Made by a program: the position numbers and the translations under genes
Assembly: GCA_046540835.1 (NCBI GenBank)
Contig: JBKHEL010000016.1
Location: 1-34,380 of the forward strand
Direction: 5' to 3'
DNA from: Coraliomargarita_B sp046540835
Lineage (GTDB): Bacteria; Verrucomicrobiota; Verrucomicrobiia; Opitutales; Coraliomargaritaceae
DNA: 34,380 bases
Shown: positions 32,363 to 34,380 of the stretch, one piece after another
Position numbering within the stretch: position 1 is the stretch's first letter
How the letters are laid out: each line of letters opens with the position of its first letter
The notes under the pieces: generated by a model
Seen by the model: only the letters and a program-made list of their open reading frames with translations
Told to the model about the DNA's origin: nothing
The model's database searches: none

Positions 32363-34380
32363 CTACATTGCATCGAGGTCGACCATGATCTCGCGGGGGC
32401 TGGAACCGTTTTCAGGGCCCACAATGCCGCGGTCCTCAAGCTCCTCCATCAGACGGGCCGCACGGTTGTAGCCGATCCGCAGACGGCGCTGGAGCATCGA
32501 CGTCGAGGCCCGCTTGGTGCTCCGCAGGACAGCAATCGCATCCCCGAGCATTTCATCGCCTCCGTCGTCCCCGCCGGGGCCACCGCCACCCTCCTCGTCG
32601 CCACCGGCATCGATCTGCTTCTGCACTTCTTCAGCAAAAACCGGCGGGTCGTTCTTTTCCTTCAAAAATTCGACGATCGCATTGATCTCATCATCCGAGA
32701 CGAAGGCACCCTGGGCACGCACCAGGTTGGACGTGCCGGGCGGGATAAACAACATGTCCCCCTTACCGATCAGAGCTTCCGCACCGCCCCCGTCCAGAAT
32801 CGTCCGACTGTCGACCTTCGAGGCGACCTTGAAGGAAATCCGGCTCGGCAGATTGGCCTTGATCACCCCGGTGATGACGTTCACCGAAGGCCGTTGGGTC
32901 GCCAGGATCAGGTGGATACCGGCTGCCCGCGCGAGCTGCGCGAGCCGTGCGATACAGGTCTCGATGTCGGCGGGAGCGACCATCATCAGATCGGCCAATT
33001 CGTCGATCACGCAGACAATGTAGGGCAGCTTTTTCCGGGGCACTTCGAAGGCATCGTCATCGCGGGGCACCTCCATCTGCTGTAGAGCGGCCCGTTCCTC
33101 TGCGCTCATTTCGGCGTCCATGGCCTCGGCCTTGGCCTGCTCCTCTTTGTCTTTGGCAATCTTGGCATTGAATCCGGCAATATTGCGCACATTGGTCTTG
33201 GCAAAAATCTGGTAGCGGTGCTCCATCTCCGAAATGAGCCACTTGAGCGCACCAGGCACTTTTTTCGGCTCGGTGACCACAGGAATCAGCATATGCGGCA
33301 GGGCATTATACATCTGCATTTCGACCACCTTCGGGTCCACCATGATGAAGCGGAGGTCATCGGGTCCGGAATGGTAGAGGAGCGAGGCGATGATCGCGTT
33401 GATGCAGACCGTCTTCCCCGAGCCCGTCGAGCCGGCGATCAGCACGTGCGGCATCTTTGTCAGATCGGCGACCATCGGCTTGCCCGTGACATCCTTACCC
33501 AAAACAACCGGAATTTCCGCATCCGCTTCGGCCCAGGACTTCGACTCGACGATATCGCGCATGCACACCGGCAGGGCCGACTTGTTCGGCACCTCGATAC
33601 CCACCGTGCCCTTGCCCGGCACCGGCGCAAGAATACGCACCGACATCGCTTTCAGACCCAGGGCAATATTTTTGTCCAAGTTGACGATCTTCTCGACCCG
33701 GACTCCGGGTGCCGGTTTCACCTCGTAGCGGGTGATCACCGGCCCGGTGTGGATCTCGCCGGGAATCACCTTGACCCCAAACTCGTCCAGGGTCCGCACG
33801 AGGGCCTGCATCGTCCCGGCATGATCCTCGGTGCGGAAGTTGCCATCCGCAGGCGCCTCGGAGAGTAACTCCAGCGGAGGAAAAACATAATCGCCGCGGC
33901 GCTCGGGGATACTGGCGACGGCTTTTTCCGTCTCTTCCCCCCGGATGATCTTGATCGAATCCGGATCCAGTGGCGGCTTCTTCCCGATGGGCTCTTCGAT
34001 TTCCTCGAACACCGGAGGAGCTTTTTTTGCCGGGGCTTTCTTTTTCGGGCGCAGCTCCTTCGCGGGCTGCGGCGGCGGAAACCGGGATATCCCGCTCAAC
34101 AAGTCGGGGCGACGCCCGGGATCATCCGCCCCGGCATCCGAATCTTCCTCAGGCACCTGAACCGACTCAGTTTCAGCTGGCTGCGCCTGCTTCTTTTGCT
34201 TGCCCGCCAATTTGGCTGCCTTCTTCTCTGCCTTCGCTGCCGCCTTGAGCAACGCGGCCTCTTCTTTGGCCTGACGTTTCTCCGCTTTAAGCTGTTCCCT
34301 GGCTTCTTTGGACTGCACCCGCGACGCGGCAAAATTGCGATACTTCTGCTGCAACCAGTCGCCCCAGCGCCCCAGGTTGT
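32363..34380 (-). CDS. ftsK: DNA translocase FtsK/SpoIIIE (N-terminus off the right edge)
   Basis: ATP-driven DNA pump that clears and sorts chromosome termini at the division septum. The frame stays open through base 34380, so the membrane domain is missing. The visible part begins in a Lys/Ala- and Pro-rich linker, then the alpha/beta motor: Walker A GSTGSGKT (about 308-315 of the visible frame), Walker B VCVIDELADLMM and LILATQRPSVNVITG. A C-terminal gamma winged helix follows (AIAVLRSTKRASTSMLQRRL ... ELEDRGIVGP), which in relatives reads KOPS-type polarity sequences. The C-terminus is complete at 32363. Confidence 0.95.
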   Translation of the reverse strand, partial: NLGRWGDWLQQKYRNFAASRVQSKEAREQLKAEKRQAKEEAALLKAAAKAEKKAAKLAGKQKKQAQPAETESVQVPEEDSDAGADDPGRRPDLLSGISRFPPPQPAKELRPKKKAPAKKAPPVFEEIEEPIGKKPPLDPDSIKIIRGEETEKAVASIPERRGDYVFPPLELLSEAPADGNFRTEDHAGTMQALVRTLDEFGVKVIPGEIHTGPVITRYEVKPAPGVRVEKIVNLDKNIALGLKAMSVRILAPVPGKGTVGIEVPNKSALPVCMRDIVESKSWAEADAEIPVVLGKDVTGKPMVADLTKMPHVLIAGSTGSGKTVCINAIIASLLYHSGPDDLRFIMVDPKVVEMQMYNALPHMLIPVVTEPKKVPGALKWLISEMEHRYQIFAKTNVRNIAGFNAKIAKDKEEQAKAEAMDAEMSAEERAALQQMEVPRDDDAFEVPRKKLPYIVCVIDELADLMMVAPADIETCIARLAQLARAAGIHLILATQRPSVNVITGVIKANLPSRISFKVASKVDSRTILDGGGAEALIGKGDMLFIPPGTSNLVRAQGAFVSDDEINAIVEFLKEKNDPPVFAEEVQKQIDAGGDEEGGGGPGGDDGGDEMLGDAIAVLRSTKRASTSMLQRRLRIGYNRAARLMEELEDRGIVGPENGSSPREIMVDLDAM

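Noticed and set aside
1..34380. CRISPR arrays, rRNA genes, intact insertion sequences
   Set aside because: No regularly spaced repeats, rRNA segments or intact transposase genes were seen on reading both strands.

Overview
The window is 34.4 kb of moderately GC-rich chromosomal DNA, densely coding, with long co-directional gene runs and no phage or plasmid core. Gene content is Gram-negative (TonB/ExbBD, lipoprotein signals, an outer-membrane beta-barrel). Together with the bifunctional nuclease, the Dus and the zinc-ribbon coiled-coil protein, it reads most like a marine Verrucomicrobiota (Opitutales/Puniceicoccales type). That placement is an inference from gene style, not from a marker gene.

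Layout. 1-10360 is mostly housekeeping: an unrecognised AT-rich partial gene, shikimate kinase (aroK), a bifunctional nuclease, a tRNA-dihydrouridine synthase, succinyl-CoA synthetase sucCD, an exbB-exbD-tonB operon, riboflavin synthase, an M14-type carboxypeptidase and an MFS transporter. 10361-10725 is the only gene-poor stretch over 300 bp. It holds a possible IS21-type transposase scrap and two GC-rich hairpins.

10726-26104 (minus strand) is a complete Pel exopolysaccharide locus. From 5' to 3' it reads: REC-GGDEF-EAL regulator, NAD-dependent sugar epimerase, pelA, an inner-membrane TPR half of PelB, an outer-membrane TPR/beta-barrel half of PelB, pelC, pelD, pelE, pelF, pelG. Most junctions are 4-base ATGA overlaps or a 1-base TGATG overlap, so the operon looks translationally chained. 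The expected division of labour is as follows. The epimerase supplies UDP-GalNAc-type precursor. PelF polymerises, and PelD, PelE and PelG form the inner-membrane synthase/transport complex. PelD keeps a c-di-GMP-binding RxxD site but has lost GGDEF. PelA trims and deacetylates in the periplasm, and the two PelB proteins with lipoprotein PelC export the polymer. The regulator at the head looks able both to make and to break c-di-GMP. Standout points are the split PelB, the linked epimerase, the GGDEF/EAL protein with an odd start site, and a 10-bp hairpin that holds the pelF ribosome-binding site in its loop.

26243-34380 holds an MBL-fold hydrolase followed by a DEDDy exonuclease, accA, a restriction-modification pair closely resembling NgoMIV (GCCGGC), a small TPR protein, a zinc-ribbon coiled-coil protein, tRNA-Arg(UCU), and most of an FtsK/SpoIIIE translocase running off the right edge.
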